Assembly (NCBI GenBank): GCA_025991245.1
Contig: BQMJ01000041.1
Location: 151,733 to 215,732 of the forward strand
Length of the DNA stretch: 64,000 nt
Reading direction: 5' to 3'
Source: Galdieria partita
Taxonomy: Eukaryota > Rhodophyta > Bangiophyceae > Galdieriales > Galdieriaceae
The notes under the pieces were generated by a model that saw nothing but the letters and a program-made list of their open reading frames with translations, made no database searches and had not been told where the DNA came from. This document shows, in pieces, positions 10,467 through 20,703 of this stretch (the first letter of the stretch is position 1; each line of letters starts with the position of its first letter). A program made the position numbers and the translations under genes.

Positions 10467-11628
10467 ATGCAAAGTGGTCGAAAAGTTGCAGTTTCATTGG
10501 ACGAACTGAAGGAGTTGATAGAAAAGAGGTTGGCAAAGTTGAAGTATAACGAACAAGAAATACAAGTTATCAAGCAAGTAATTCTATATTCGCAGTTGGT
10601 AGATGGTACGCAAGGACTCCTCAAGTTGTTAGTGGACGGCGTGGGTTCCATCACTCAACCTAATCCGTCTCAATATGCACCTCATGTAATTTATGATGGA
10701 GGAGTAGCACTAAGAGTTGGTAAGGTTTTTACTTAAAATGAGAATATTTAAGTTTATATTACGACTAGACGGAGGTTCAAGTCTGGGGATGGTTGTATTG
10801 GACTTTGCAACCAACAAAGCTATAGAAAGAGCAACTGAACTAGGTTTGGCAATGGTTGGCGTCTTTCATTCTTGTTCTAGTACAGGTGCTTTGGGTTATT
10901 ATGTGGAAAAGATTGCTTCCAAAGGTCTCGTTGGAATAGTTTCTAGTGGAAGTACTCCAACAGTAGCAGCCTTTGGTTCTGCAGAAAGGTATGTTTGCTT
11001 ATTCTGTACTTTTAGTCATTATTTATTATTTCGTGTCTTAGAAACTTTGGTACCAATCCTTTGGCTTATGCTATTCCTGGTCCACAAGAGCCTCTGGTTG
11101 TTTATGATGCTAGCACTTCAGCAATGTCTTTTTGGGGAGTCAAGTCGTATGAAATGGAGAATAAACCCTTACCAGGTAAGAAATGTAGGGTGTATTAGAC
11201 ATATGTATAAACTTTGTCTTGTAGATGATGTTGCTTTGGATAGTCAAGGAAAGACAACAAGAGACGCTTCTTTGGCTCAAGTCTTGAAAACCTTTGGAGG
11301 AGCCAAAGGTTCAGGAATATCGTTCTTATTAGAGTTTCTCAATGGAGCGTTGGTAGGTTCAGCAAGTGCTCGAGGTGATACGAGTAATTGGGGAAGTTTT
11401 CTATTGGCCTTTCAACCGGATATTTTTCATTTGGGAAAAGAACAAGTAGAACAGAATACTATGGAGTTGGTTGATCGAATTCGTGCTTGTCGTCCTTGTG
11501 AAGGTTATTCTCAGGTATTCTTACCAGGGGAACGTAGTAGAGCGAAAAGAAAAGCTATTTTAGACCAAAATTGGATTTCTTTGTCAGCGCAAGTCATAGA
11601 ATCTTTACGTATTCTTGTGAACGATTAA
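10467..11628 (+). CDS. Malate/L-lactate dehydrogenase (Ldh_2) family oxidoreductase, divergent active site
   Basis: There are four exons: 10467-10719, 10769-10988, 11042-11175 and 11225-11628, giving 336 aa. The fold signature is clear: GGSSLGMVVLDFA, VGVFHSCSSTGALGYYV, FGTNPLAYAIPGP, TTRDASLAQVLKTFGG and VFLPGERSRAKR. This is the NAD(P)-dependent Ldh_2 family (AllD/YbiC/ComC type), unrelated to classical LDH. Two positions that are normally His, in the SHG motif and in the HFG/HSG motif, read DGTQG and SSTG here, so the usual 2-hydroxyacid chemistry is doubtful. I recall related sequences with NNQG at the first site, which suggests a distinct subfamily; the substrate is unknown. The ATG lies 2 bp after the TBC1D23 stop. 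Confidence 0.85.
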
Positions 11629-12837
11629 TTAATAATGAATCAATTGTTGAACAGCATCTAAACATTTTTCCACAGAAGGAAGATAATAATGTTCGTTGGC
11701 TAAAGGAAAAGGAGTATCGTAACCACATATTCGGAAAATCGGAGCTTCCAAATACAAAAAGCATTGTTCCTAAACACACACACACACACATGATGATGAT
11801 GATGATTCTTCCTAGTTATTTAACAAATAATTACCTGAAGTGCAGCAGCAAGTTCAGCACCCAATCCATTGGTTATGGGAGCTTCGTGACTAATCAATAC
11901 TCGACCTGTCTTCTTCACCGATTGGGCAATGGTTTCTAAGTCATAAGGCAACAATGTCATCATATCCACAACTTCACAAGAAAGGTTCATCTTTTCTTTC
12001 GCAAGTTCAGCAACTTGACATAAAATTTGTACTTGAGCACCCCAACCAATCAAAGTAATGTCTTTTCCTGATTGTACTACTTCTGCCTTTCCTAAAGGTA
12101 ACTAAACAACGCAAATAAGAGTATACGATGGAATCGAGTTGACTACTCACTTGATAGTCTTCTAATGGTACGTGTGCAAAACTACTTCGATACAGTATCT
12201 TGGGTTCCAAGAAGATGACCGGATTTGGGTCTCGGATGGAAGCCAACAATAATCCTTTTGCTCTAATAGGGTCTCTTGGCACAACCACTTTCAATCCGGG
12301 AGTATGACAAAAGTAAGACTCCGGTGACTGTGAATGATAAAGTCCACCGTGTCCTACTGCACCACAAGGAGCTCGAACTGTTAATCCACCACAATCAAAC
12401 AATCCACCAGAACGATAACGATATTTTGCAGCTTCATTCACTAGTTGATCGAAAGCTGGGAAAATATAATCTGCAAATTGTATCTCTGCGATGGCGTGGA
12501 AACCTTGCACAGCCAATCCGATTCCAAAACCGGCAATCCCTTGTTCCGACAGTGGTGTATTAAACACTCTATGGCTACCAAATCGTTGTTGCAATTCCGT
12601 TGTACAACGAAAAACTCCACCAAAGGCCACATCTTCACCAAATACGACAGCTCTATCGTTGGTTTCCAATGCAGTGGCTAGAGCTTGGTTAATAGCACCA
12701 AACAAGTTCATACGTGCTCTTTCTGGTGTATTACCCAATTGTTGCTGTATAGTTTGTTCCACTTGGAGTCCATGACAAAGTTGAGCAGTTGCATGGAACC
12801 AACGACGACTAGCACCCAACATGAGGCGAAAATGCAT
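11629..12837 (-). CDS. BCKDHB: Branched-chain 2-oxoacid dehydrogenase E1 beta subunit
   Basis: There are three exons: 12837-12151, 12101-11835 and 11769-11629, giving 364 aa. The protein matches eukaryotic BCKDH E1-beta throughout: [66 protein letters not shown] and [17 protein letters not shown]. The wording GGVFRCT and the HSQSPE loop favour BCKDH over pyruvate dehydrogenase. The N-terminus ([20 protein letters not shown]) is a likely mitochondrial presequence. The E1 tetramer decarboxylates branched 2-oxoacids using thiamine diphosphate. The E2 partner gene lies at 30126-32007. The stop codon directly abuts the stop of the convergent upstream gene, and the last intron has a dinucleotide repeat next to its 3' splice site. 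Confidence 0.95.
11774..11806. repeat. (AC)n-(TGA)n microsatellite inside the last BCKDHB intron
   Basis: On the plus strand an AC run of about 17 nt is followed by a TGA run of 16 nt. Read on the coding strand, the intron therefore ends in an ATC/GT repeat immediately before TTTAG. The repeat occupies the place where a polypyrimidine tract would normally lie. Confidence 0.95.
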
Positions 12838-12871
12838 AGGGGAAATTGTTGAGGGAGTTAGTTGGTTCAAG

Positions 12872-13438
12872 ATGCAAACGACCAAGAGTATTCTACAAGC
12901 CAATGAAAAAGAACTAGAGTTGGGTCAAATAGGTGGTTATGGGTCTTCTTGGCACGATAAATATGCCCATTCATCGTATATATTTGTTGGCAATTTGCCT
13001 TTTGAACTAACAGAAGGTGACTTGCTTGTCGTATTTGAACAATATGGTCACATAGCTGATGTACACTTGGTGAGAGACCAAGAGACAGGAAAATCCAAAG
13101 GATTTGCGTTTATAGGATATGAAGACCAACGCAGTACTATTCTTGCAGTTGATAATTTCAATGGAGCAGTTCTTCTAGGACGTACTTTGAGAGTCGACCA
13201 TGTGGAGCACTATAAAAAGAGAGTGGACGAGTTAGTCAACCAAGAAGAAGAGGAATCGCGGGAGAATAGAGAAAACAAAACCGATTTAGATCGAGTAGAA
13301 AGAGAAGTACGTCGTTATATTAGACCTGTTTCGCAAGATAGCGATTCGAAAATAGTGAAAAGTGCAGATGAGTCAAGACAAGAGAGAGTTTGGGCCCAAA
13401 TAAGAGCCAAACGACAAAGAAAGCCACAAGAATCGTAA
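12872..13438 (+). CDS. RBMX2: RBMX2/IST3 (Snu17) RES-complex RRM protein
   Basis: This is a single exon of 188 aa from the ATG at 12872. The N-terminal [19 protein letters not shown] leads into one RRM (about 35-115) with RNP2 YIFVGNLPF and RNP1 [10 protein letters not shown]. The stretch [15 protein letters not shown] is nearly invariant in RBMX2/Ist3. A charged C-terminal helix and tail follow. Ist3/Snu17 is the core of the RES complex, which binds the activated spliceosome and helps pre-mRNA retention and splicing; that role fits an intron-rich genome. The frame stays open upstream to an ATG at 12821, but that would overlap the BCKDHB start and has no family support. The divergent BCKDHB ATG is 34 bp away. 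Confidence 0.92.
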   Translation: MQTTKSILQANEKELELGQIGGYGSSWHDKYAHSSYIFVGNLPFELTEGDLLVVFEQYGHIADVHLVRDQETGKSKGFAFIGYEDQRSTILAVDNFNGAVLLGRTLRVDHVEHYKKRVDELVNQEEEESRENRENKTDLDRVEREVRRYIRPVSQDSDSKIVKSADESRQERVWAQIRAKRQRKPQES

Positions 13439-13454
13439 TTCATTGGCAGAGGGA

Positions 13455-14260
13455 ATGAAGACCATTCAGGTATAGTGTTTTGTGATTTTCGGTTGGCTGT
13501 AAAAGCAAGGGATATAGGTATTTACTGTTCGAAGAGACTCTTGTATACGAAAGAAGCCAAGAAATAAAAAGAAAGCTTTGATACCTATTGAGAAACAGGA
13601 ACCTAGTTCTTTGGCCAGAAAGGAGAATGTTATTTCTCCAAGAGCTTTGGCAAACAAGTTAAGTAACAAGAAGGAAAAAGTGTTGGGAACCAAGAAAACA
13701 CGTCAACCTTCCTCCAGTCGCTTCAAATCACCCGGTATTAAGAGACAGGTAGAAAGTTGTGACATACTTGAACAAGGAGTGAAGATATTGGAAACAAGTC
13801 ATACGGAAAGAAAGGTGGGTCAAACCAAAAGAAAGAGAGAGTTTAACTTTCATAGACACGACGTGATATACTAATTGATGCTTGTTCCGTCTTGTTGGAA
13901 GGCAAGGGAGAAACTACACTTTCAACGCAAAGTATTCAGAAAGAGTTGGGTAGATTTGGGGATATTGAACAAATCGTGCTCTCAGAAGATGAAAAGTATG
14001 CGTTGGTTAGGTATTCTATTGATGATGCTGCAGTCAATTGTAATGGAATGCTAAACTTACCAGAAGAGGCAAATGCTTGTTCGTTTACTGTTCGTATGGC
14101 TCAACCAGAAGATAATAGTTTATTGAACTCGGTTGCAGACAATCACAACCACGCCAGTAGTACAGATATGGGTCATTGTAAGGAAGACAATGTTAGTTCT
14201 TTGAGTTGCACAGATTTCCCAATCAACAGTCGACGATTGATTGTATACGAGGAATTTTAA
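13455..14260 (+). CDS. Hypothetical basic protein with C-terminal RRM-like segment
   Basis: I join three exons: 13455-13469 (a 15-nt first exon, MKTIQ), 13518-13814 and 13856-14260, giving 238 aa. The joins use GT-AG ends with introns of 48 and 41 nt and keep one frame throughout. The first half is very basic and looks disordered. The second half runs RDILIDACSVLLEG, a linker, then ELGRFGDIEQIVLSEDEKYALVRY, which reads like the beta-alpha-beta core of an RRM with weak RNP motifs. I do not recognise an orthologue. It lies 16 bp after the RBMX2 stop on the same strand. The start exon is the least certain part. A nuclear RNA-linked role is only a guess from the basic and RRM-like segments. Confidence 0.6.
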
Positions 14261-14297
14261 AGTGTTCAACTGGAGATGGAATAAAACTTTGGACTAA

Positions 14298-15098
14298 ATG
14301 TTGATTTCATCTCCCAAGAAAGAAAGAAAGAAATGGAGAAAGAAAATGAAGGAAGGAATGTTGTGTTTTGGCGATCGTTTTCTATTGCGTTGGAAAAGTT
14401 TGGGGACATCTCATTACGCAAGTTTTCAAAGGTATAGAATGAGTAGTTCAACTCCTACTGTAGACTTTTATTGTGTGAGGTGGTTGGATAAACCAAATGT
14501 AGAACAACTTCGTCACAATACACTCAAAGCCCATTTGGAGTATATTGAAAAGATAAACTGTGTTTCTCTTGGTGGTCCTTTATTGGATAAAAACAATACC
14601 GAACAAGGTAGAATATTGTTATTACAAGGAGTGGATAGAGCCAAAGTTGAACAGTATATACAGCAAGATCCATTCCAAAATATTCTTTCTTCTGTAAACT
14701 TGACTCTATTCAAAAGAGTAAAGGATTTCCCTAGTCGATGGCCTGCATCAGTATATGTAGTATATTGTTTGGATGATCCCACCAAAGAACATATTCGAAT
14801 CGAATATAGACCTCAACATAGGTCGTGGTGGCAAAACGAGACACGAGTGGTTACTGTAGGGCCCATGGCATCCTTGGATGATTCTTCTTCACTGGTAAGT
14901 CAAGCTACACAGTTCTATGGATGGAGCTTACTTGTAGAATAGATTGGCTCATTGTTCTTTGTGACGGGTGAAAGTGTGGATCAAGTACAACATTGGGCAA
15001 GTCAAGACCCATATGCTAAAGCTGGACTATTTCAACAAGTTTCAGTTTATCGATGGAAAAGAGTAGTTGAAAATACAAAAGTGGTCGCTGCTATTTAG
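14298..15098 (+). CDS. Protein with two YCII-like domains, possibly organelle-targeted
   Basis: There are two exons, 14298-14894 and 14943-15098, giving 250 aa. After a basic N-terminus that could be a mitochondrial or plastid targeting peptide (KKERKKWRKK, then LLRWKSLGTSHYASFQRY), the protein shows two copies of a dimeric alpha+beta barrel-like fold. The first begins at VDFYCVRWLDKPN with the hallmark HLEYIEK, and the second at VYVVYCLDDPTKEHIR, ending in GESVDQVQHWASQDPYAKAGL. The string VQHWASQDPY..AGLF is typical of YciI/YCII proteins. Family members are small and biochemically poorly known. The start ATG at 14298 is the first in frame; internal Mets at MKEGML or MSSSTP are alternatives. 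The next gene starts 32 bp after the stop. Confidence 0.75.
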
Positions 15099-15130
15099 AG
15101 AATAAATGTGGATTGGTTGATTTGTTGTAG

Positions 15131-17113
15131 ATGACTTGTCTTCCGGAGAAAGAAGAGGATGTTGTAGTAAGCATAGAAGCTTATCACTCCCATATTCTAT
15201 AAAACTAAACACGATACAAAAGGTATCAGAATTCCCAGTCATATTGTGCTCTAGTGAACAAGATTGCTTCTTGTTTCAATTTCCTCTCGAAACCAAGTAA
15301 GTAGACAATATATCGACAAAGATGAATTGTCCCTGAACAACAGCATCTTTTTCTGTGACTAGACAATCCAAAGATGTTGTTTCAAGTATAAAGAATATAT
15401 ATGCGAAACCTATTCAGAAAAAGTTTCAAGTACAAGTTGTACCCGACGAAGAAGTGCAAAGTAAAAGCAGCAACGTGAACTATTTGAATTTAGAAAGTAG
15501 TATTTGTTCACATAGAGCAAACTATGCTCTTGCTCAATGGACAGGATCCTATCTTGTGTTGAAACCAATCGATGGTATACTTCAGTTGAGGCCAATGCTG
15601 TCTGCGGTTGACAACAACGGAGGTGCGCAAGCTGCCGTTTCCAGTTTACAAGATAGTGCTGTAGGAAGATGGATGGAAGATTCCACAACAGAAGACGAAC
15701 CTGAAGTTGTGGGTGTTCAGTTTCGAAGAAGAGAAACTCCTAAAGCGGCGGCTTGGAAGCGAAGTTCATTTCACTATCAGAAAATGTTACGAGATGAGGA
15801 GCCTTGGAAACAGTTACAGTATACTATCCATAGTGAAGTTGATGGGTTGAATGGCAAAGGAATGGAAGAAACGTGGCAACACTCCACCATACTTGAAAGT
15901 CGTTGCGTCGAAGAACCAACAAAGAATACTGTCCCGATGTGGATAGACTCGTTAGGTATAACAGACCGTATAGAGCAAGTGAGTTTGGATGTTTCTCAAC
16001 AAGTTTATGAATATTTATATCAACATCGAGTGATCAATCTTTCATCATTGGTGAAGCATTTTTCTAATGAGACTTTATCCTCTTTGTTGAAGGCTTTGAA
16101 CGAATATGCCATTCTAGTCAATCATGTTTGGGTTTTGAAAAGCGAAAAGATATCTCAATGGAGTAAATTGGAACAATGTTGTAGAGATATTATTTTGGAA
16201 ACTTTTTCCTCACAAGACTATGTAAAGACAAGAGTCATTCGTGAAAAGCTTCCTTATGTTGGTCAATATATCTGGAAAAGGATATTAGAGGAAGTTGGAA
16301 TTCATGATAAAGGACAAGGATGGAGATTGAAAACGCAAGGTATGATAAGAGATGGATAGAGAATGTATAAAAGATGATTGTCACTGGAACTATTTAGGAA
16401 GAGATCATTTGGGTGACCTCTTTCATCCATTTGTCATAGAGCAGCAAAAGAATTTGTATCAAAGAGTCGAAAAGGCGACAGAATATTTACAAAGTTTGAG
16501 CACGAGTCGGTATCAAGAACAGATGATAGGAGGAGATGTATCCTCACTTACTCGTGCAGAATGGAATTCTTCGACAACTATGGATGATAAGCGAAATGAA
16601 CACTTGAGAAGATGGCTGTTTATATTTGTCAAGAAGAATGGAACAGTTTCCTATAATATGGTATATTCACAAGCGAAAAAGGATTGCCTTCACTTGTTAG
16701 GCTTTCAACAACAAGAAGAAGCCAATTGGAAAACAATTCTCAACCAACTGTTGAATGAAATGTGTGTGCAGATTCGAGGCTGTTTTATTTTGAAGCAATT
16801 GAACAATCCTTCTGTGGATAAGTATAGAAGTAAGTTGATATTTTCCCAATGTGGAATATATATGTATGTATGTACTATTCATATGTTCTATTAGATGCTA
16901 TCTTGAGACTATTCATGAAGAATGCCAAACTCAAAAAATCTGATATCATCAAGGCTTTGGAAGAAAACTTTTCTTCCACTATATCCAATTCTATGTATAG
17001 TAAGTAGTTGAGATGGATCTATTTGAAGAATTCAACTTGGCATAGATACCATTTTGCACGAATTTGCCATATTTAAAGACCAAAGTTGGCATTTAAAGGA
17101 ACCTCCTTATTAA
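15131..17113 (+). CDS. POLR3E: RNA polymerase III subunit RPC5 (POLR3E/Sin-like)
   Basis: There are six exons: 15131-15166, 15223-15296, 15363-16339, 16398-16829, 16895-16999 and 17046-17113, giving 563 aa. The reconstructed N-terminus (EEDVVVSEFPVILCSSEQD) matches the RPC5 dimerisation region that pairs with RPC4. The Sin-family core follows (ILQLRPML, VQFRRRETPKAAAWKRSS, MLRDEEPWKQLQY). The C-terminal half is made of winged-helix repeats, including VIREKLPYVG and a last exon with FKDQSWHLK, as in RPC5. It works in the Pol III subcomplex needed for initiation and termination on tRNA and 5S genes. Exon 1 codes only 12 residues. The downstream PPCS start is 20 bp after the stop. Confidence 0.85.
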
Positions 17114-17133
17114 ACAGTAGATTATTTCTATCG

Positions 17134-18210
17134 ATGGAAGAAAAGTTCTTTGCCAGTTGTGATAACCGAATAGAAAACTATTTGCAACAGCAAAAGACTC
17201 AGTTGGACACTTTTTTGAAAACGGAAGCCATCCTTTCGAGTGAAAACCCCATAGTTGTGGTAACTTCTGGTGGAACGATAGCTCCACTAGAAAAGCGTGT
17301 CGTTAGGTACATTGACAACTTTAGTACAGGTAACAGAGGTGCAAGAGCGGCAGAAAGTTTTTTAGAACAACACTGTTACGTTGTATTTTTACATCGAGAG
17401 GGTTCTTCTTGTCCATATGGTCGATCCTTTTCAAAGCGCTGTTTGGACATATTACATACTTGGTCCATAGAAGGAGATCACTTGAGTGGTAAGTGTATAT
17501 TTCAAACCAAAAAAGTACAATTATGGAAGGTTCTTCTGAAAGATAATGGCCAATTGATTGTCCCTTTTCTGAAACTTGCAAAGGTATTGTGGATGATTGG
17601 ATGAGAAAACTATTTGTGAGTTGTCTTCCTAGGCAATAGAGCAATCTAGAATACTGTTTCTAACTTTCCAAACAGTGACAGAATATTTATGTGCTTTGAG
17701 ACAAATAGCTTTGTCATTGAATCCTTTTGGAAAGAAGGTCATCATGTTTTTAGCAGCAGCAGTCTCGGACTTTTATGTTCCAGAATCAGAGTTACCAGAG
17801 CATAAGATATCCAGTAGTGTCTTACAAGGGGATGAGGAGGATTGGCAAGCATCACAATCCTATTTATTAAGGCTTTATCATGTTCCAAAGTGTTTAGGAT
17901 TGCTCAAGTCGAAATGGGCACCTGAAGCTTATGTCGTTGCATTTAAAGTAAGAAATGTCTTTTGTTGAAAAGACAAGTGTAACGTATTTTCAAGTTGGAA
18001 ACGGATGCCAATGTATTGTTGGAAAAAGCAAAGAAGACTATTGATCAATATGGAGTAGATATCGTTGTAGCGAATGAATTGACTAGTCGCTATGAACAAG
18101 TTCAACTCGTGACCAAGCAACAGACGATTGTTGATAGAAATACAAATGACAAAACGATAGAACAAGTTATTGTACAAAATGTTTTAGATTTGTATCAACA
18201 GGATGGCTGA
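17134..18210 (+). CDS. PPCS: Phosphopantothenate-cysteine ligase
   Basis: There are three exons: 17134-17583, 17633-17947 and 17995-18210, giving 326 aa. This is the stand-alone eukaryotic form (CoaB only). Motifs include VVTSGGTIAPLEKRVVRYIDNFSTGNRG, given here in part, then FLAAAVSDFYVP, MPEHK-like LPEHKISSS, WAPEAYVVAFKLETD and VVANELTSR. The enzyme joins phosphopantothenate to cysteine in CoA synthesis. The N-terminal EEKFFASCDNRIENYLQ helix is usual for eukaryotic PPCS and supports the ATG at 17134. The last 16 bp overlap the end of the convergent CpcT gene in a different frame. Confidence 0.95.
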
Positions 18211-19112
18211 TGGGATACTTTCCACTGCCTATCTAATTCCTCAATGGCCTTTGCTATATCGGGTTTAGGTCGATGGGTTGCTTTCAGTGTCCAATCCAAA
18301 GCATCTCCTGATTGTACTCTTTTCATTTGATAATGAATACCTCGTTGGTTACCATAAATATAATTTTGGCAATTATCAAAACCTCTGTCATTCACCCAAA
18401 GATGATTAGGTGTAAGTATCAAGTCGTCCTTCACATGAATGATATCTTTTGTTTCTGGAGAGTAGACAGAACATCCACCACCTTTCATAAATCCAATAAA
18501 ATGTGGTCCTTCACCCACCGATTGATGCGTACTCGTATTGTATTTCCAATATACTTCACAACCAACCAAATACTCATACATATGATCGCTGTTCCAATCC
18601 AACTGAAAAATATCAAAGTTTATCTGTTTTAAACGGCTAGCTGCTTCTTCATAGAATCTCAATATTTTCATTTCTAGGACCATTTCCTCGGGATGGTAAG
18701 GAGAAACACTTGGAAAGGCTTCATAAACACGAAAACGAAAAACAATATCTGGATTGCCATTAAAATAATATTTGGCGAATAACAACACGTGACCATCAGG
18801 CTTACAAAATAACGGCTGAATAGCACAGTGTATGTGTTCGTGTCCACCTCCTTCTCTTGGAAATATCTTTTGGTTTCTCTCTTCAACGACTTGTTCAAAG
18901 TTGTCAAAGTCGCCTTGAAACCAACTGAGCCACGTGGAAAATATTTCTAAAGTCTTCTTGGATTCTTGTGTACTCAAGTTCAAACAACATCGAACGCAAC
19001 GACGTGGGATAACAAGACAGCAACACTTATTGTGACGAAAAGTAAAGCTTGTTCTTATAGAAAAGTGAGTTGTCAGAAAGCCCATCATCACAAAATCCGT
19101 TGGACGACGCAT
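18195..19112 (-). CDS. CPCT: CpcT/CpeT-type phycobiliprotein chromophore lyase, plastid-targeted
   Basis: This is a single exon of up to 305 aa (Met at 19112; Mets at 19088 and 19085 are alternatives). The family core runs from LSWFQGDFDNFEQ through EGGGHEHIHCAIQPLF, VFRFRVYEAF, EVYWKYN and FIGFMKGGGCSVYSPET to NDRGFDNCQNYIYGNQRG and PYQMKR-like IHYQMKR. CpcT attaches phycocyanobilin to Cys-153 of the phycocyanin beta subunit in phycobilisome assembly. The N-terminal 55 residues are rich in Ser, Thr, Arg and Cys with an early Phe, which suits a red algal plastid transit peptide. This gene is strong evidence for a phycobilisome-bearing host. Its 3' end overlaps PPCS by 16 bp, and it lies 32 bp downstream of the UGDH gene. 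Confidence 0.93.
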   Translation of the reverse strand: MRRPTDFVMMGFLTTHFSIRTSFTFRHNKCCCLVIPRRCVRCCLNLSTQESKKTLEIFSTWLSWFQGDFDNFEQVVEERNQKIFPREGGGHEHIHCAIQPLFCKPDGHVLLFAKYYFNGNPDIVFRFRVYEAFPSVSPYHPEEMVLEMKILRFYEEAASRLKQINFDIFQLDWNSDHMYEYLVGCEVYWKYNTSTHQSVGEGPHFIGFMKGGGCSVYSPETKDIIHVKDDLILTPNHLWVNDRGFDNCQNYIYGNQRGIHYQMKRVQSGDALDWTLKATHRPKPDIAKAIEELDRQWKVSHQPSC

Positions 19113-19144
19113 GTGATTGTTGAGTTGTCACACAAAACTCATAT

Positions 19145-20637
19145 TTATTTCTTTTCCAATTCTGAAGTGGAAAGTAATCCACCATGTCTTGTATCGACTG
19201 TCGCAAGTGCTGCATCACGAAAAACATCACCAGTAGAAAAAGAAGAAGGAGGATTCACTTTTTGTGTATGAGAATATCTATCCTCTGAAGAGTCTTTGCT
19301 TCGATATATAAAAAGACTTCCAAACTCTTGCCGACATGCTTCGATAATATCAGGTCTATCATAAATAATCACTTTCTTGCCTTTCTTAGCCTTCCATCCC
19401 AATCAGCTGTGAAAAAATATGAAAAGTAACAAACTCACCACTTTCTTTGCAACCAACAACTTTTGACTTTCCTCTATAATAGGCACAGCACATGGCTCCT
19501 TAAATGTCACATTCTCGAAAACATATTCTTCTCTATCCTCTTCTAATAACTGTTGGGCCATAATATCTGCATGAAGTTTGTTATATTCATCCGTAGCAAA
19601 GGCCAAACAAGGATGAATGCCAACTGATTCGGCATACCCTGCAAGTGCTCGATTGTCTCGAGGAAAACAGGGACCTCCAAAGCCATAACCCTTTTCAAAT
19701 GAGAAAAACTCAACGAGACATCCATACTTACCCATCCTAAACATTTCATACCCACACGAGAATCACTACCAACTGCAGATAATATGGCATATTTATCTGC
19801 ATTTTGAGTACGGTCTGCTATATCTCCAATCTGATTGGCAAAGGATATTTTCATCGTTACAAAACAATTGAGCGATAATTTGGCAATTTCAGCACTCTCA
19901 GGTGACATTCGACAAATTTGGGGTTGGTTGCACGTAAAGTCAGACCACAAGGTTTCAATAAAATCTCCTGCTTGTTGGGAACCTTCTCCAATCAAGACTA
20001 TATCAGGTCTTTCCAATCCTCGAATAATATCTCCTTGAGCAATAAACTCTGGATTGTAAGAAAGGGTAGTGTTCCTACAATCTTTCAAAAGCTCTCTTCC
20101 AATCGTTGCAATATATCCTGGTAACACAGTACAGCAGATAACTATATGTTTATTCTCTACTCGGTAATTGTTCTATTATGCAAAGGTCAGAAGAAATACT
20201 TTTTGCATTCATACTTACCATATCTGTTAATACTCTTGAAACTTGAGTAACATCATAGTGCCTATCGCCACCTGTACTTGGTGTAGCTACCAACACCATA
20301 ATAACATCTGCAAACTGTAGAGCTTCTTTGACACTAGTAGTGGCTCGAAAATTCTTACTTTTCTTCAAATATTCAGTAACAAAAGGTTCTGAAGAAACCA
20401 AAGTTTTGTCATTTATCTTCTCTACATATTGTGGAAGTACATCTACACCCAACACTTGGTAGCCCGCTCTATCTGCAACAAGCGCCAAACATAAACCTAG
20501 TCTTCCAACTCCTACATAATATCACTACAATGGTAAAGTGCGTGGTATGAAGTGCAGATGATACCTATTAAAGATATTCTTTTTGGTACAACTTGTTGTT
20601 TTGTCTTGGAAAGCGTTCCTTGTCCATTCCAACTCAT
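19145..20637 (-). CDS. UGDH: UDP-glucose 6-dehydrogenase family protein
   Basis: There are five exons: 20637-20565, 20511-20219, 20172-19732, 19690-19439 and 19390-19145, giving 434 aa. The N-terminal Rossmann motif GVGRLGLCLA is split by intron 1. Then come VATPSTGGD, SYNPEFIAQGD, the middle helix SAEIAKLSLNCFVTMKISFAN, and the catalytic loop GYGFGGPCFPRD with its Cys nucleophile. The family oxidises UDP-glucose to UDP-glucuronate for cell-wall and glycan precursors. The spacing resembles the bacterial-type UGD/WecC branch more than animal UGDH, so another UDP- or GDP-sugar is possible. In the last intron the first AG (CACAG) would break the frame; a second AG 17 nt further on gives VAKKVAKKGKKVIIYDRPD. 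Confidence 0.87.
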
Positions 20638-20703
20638 TTTACACAATTTCACTAAAACATTCTTTTTCATAAAAGTTTCACTCCGTTTTTATTCCAAAAC
20701 CCA

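Noticed and set aside
12821-12871. Upstream in-frame ATG for RBMX2
   Set aside because: The added residues overlap the BCKDHB start region and do not match the conserved RBMX2 N-terminus, which begins just after 12872.
19391-19438. First acceptor AG (CACAG) of the last UGDH intron
   Set aside because: Using it puts a stop codon a few codons later. The next AG keeps the frame and the conserved KKVIIYD strand.
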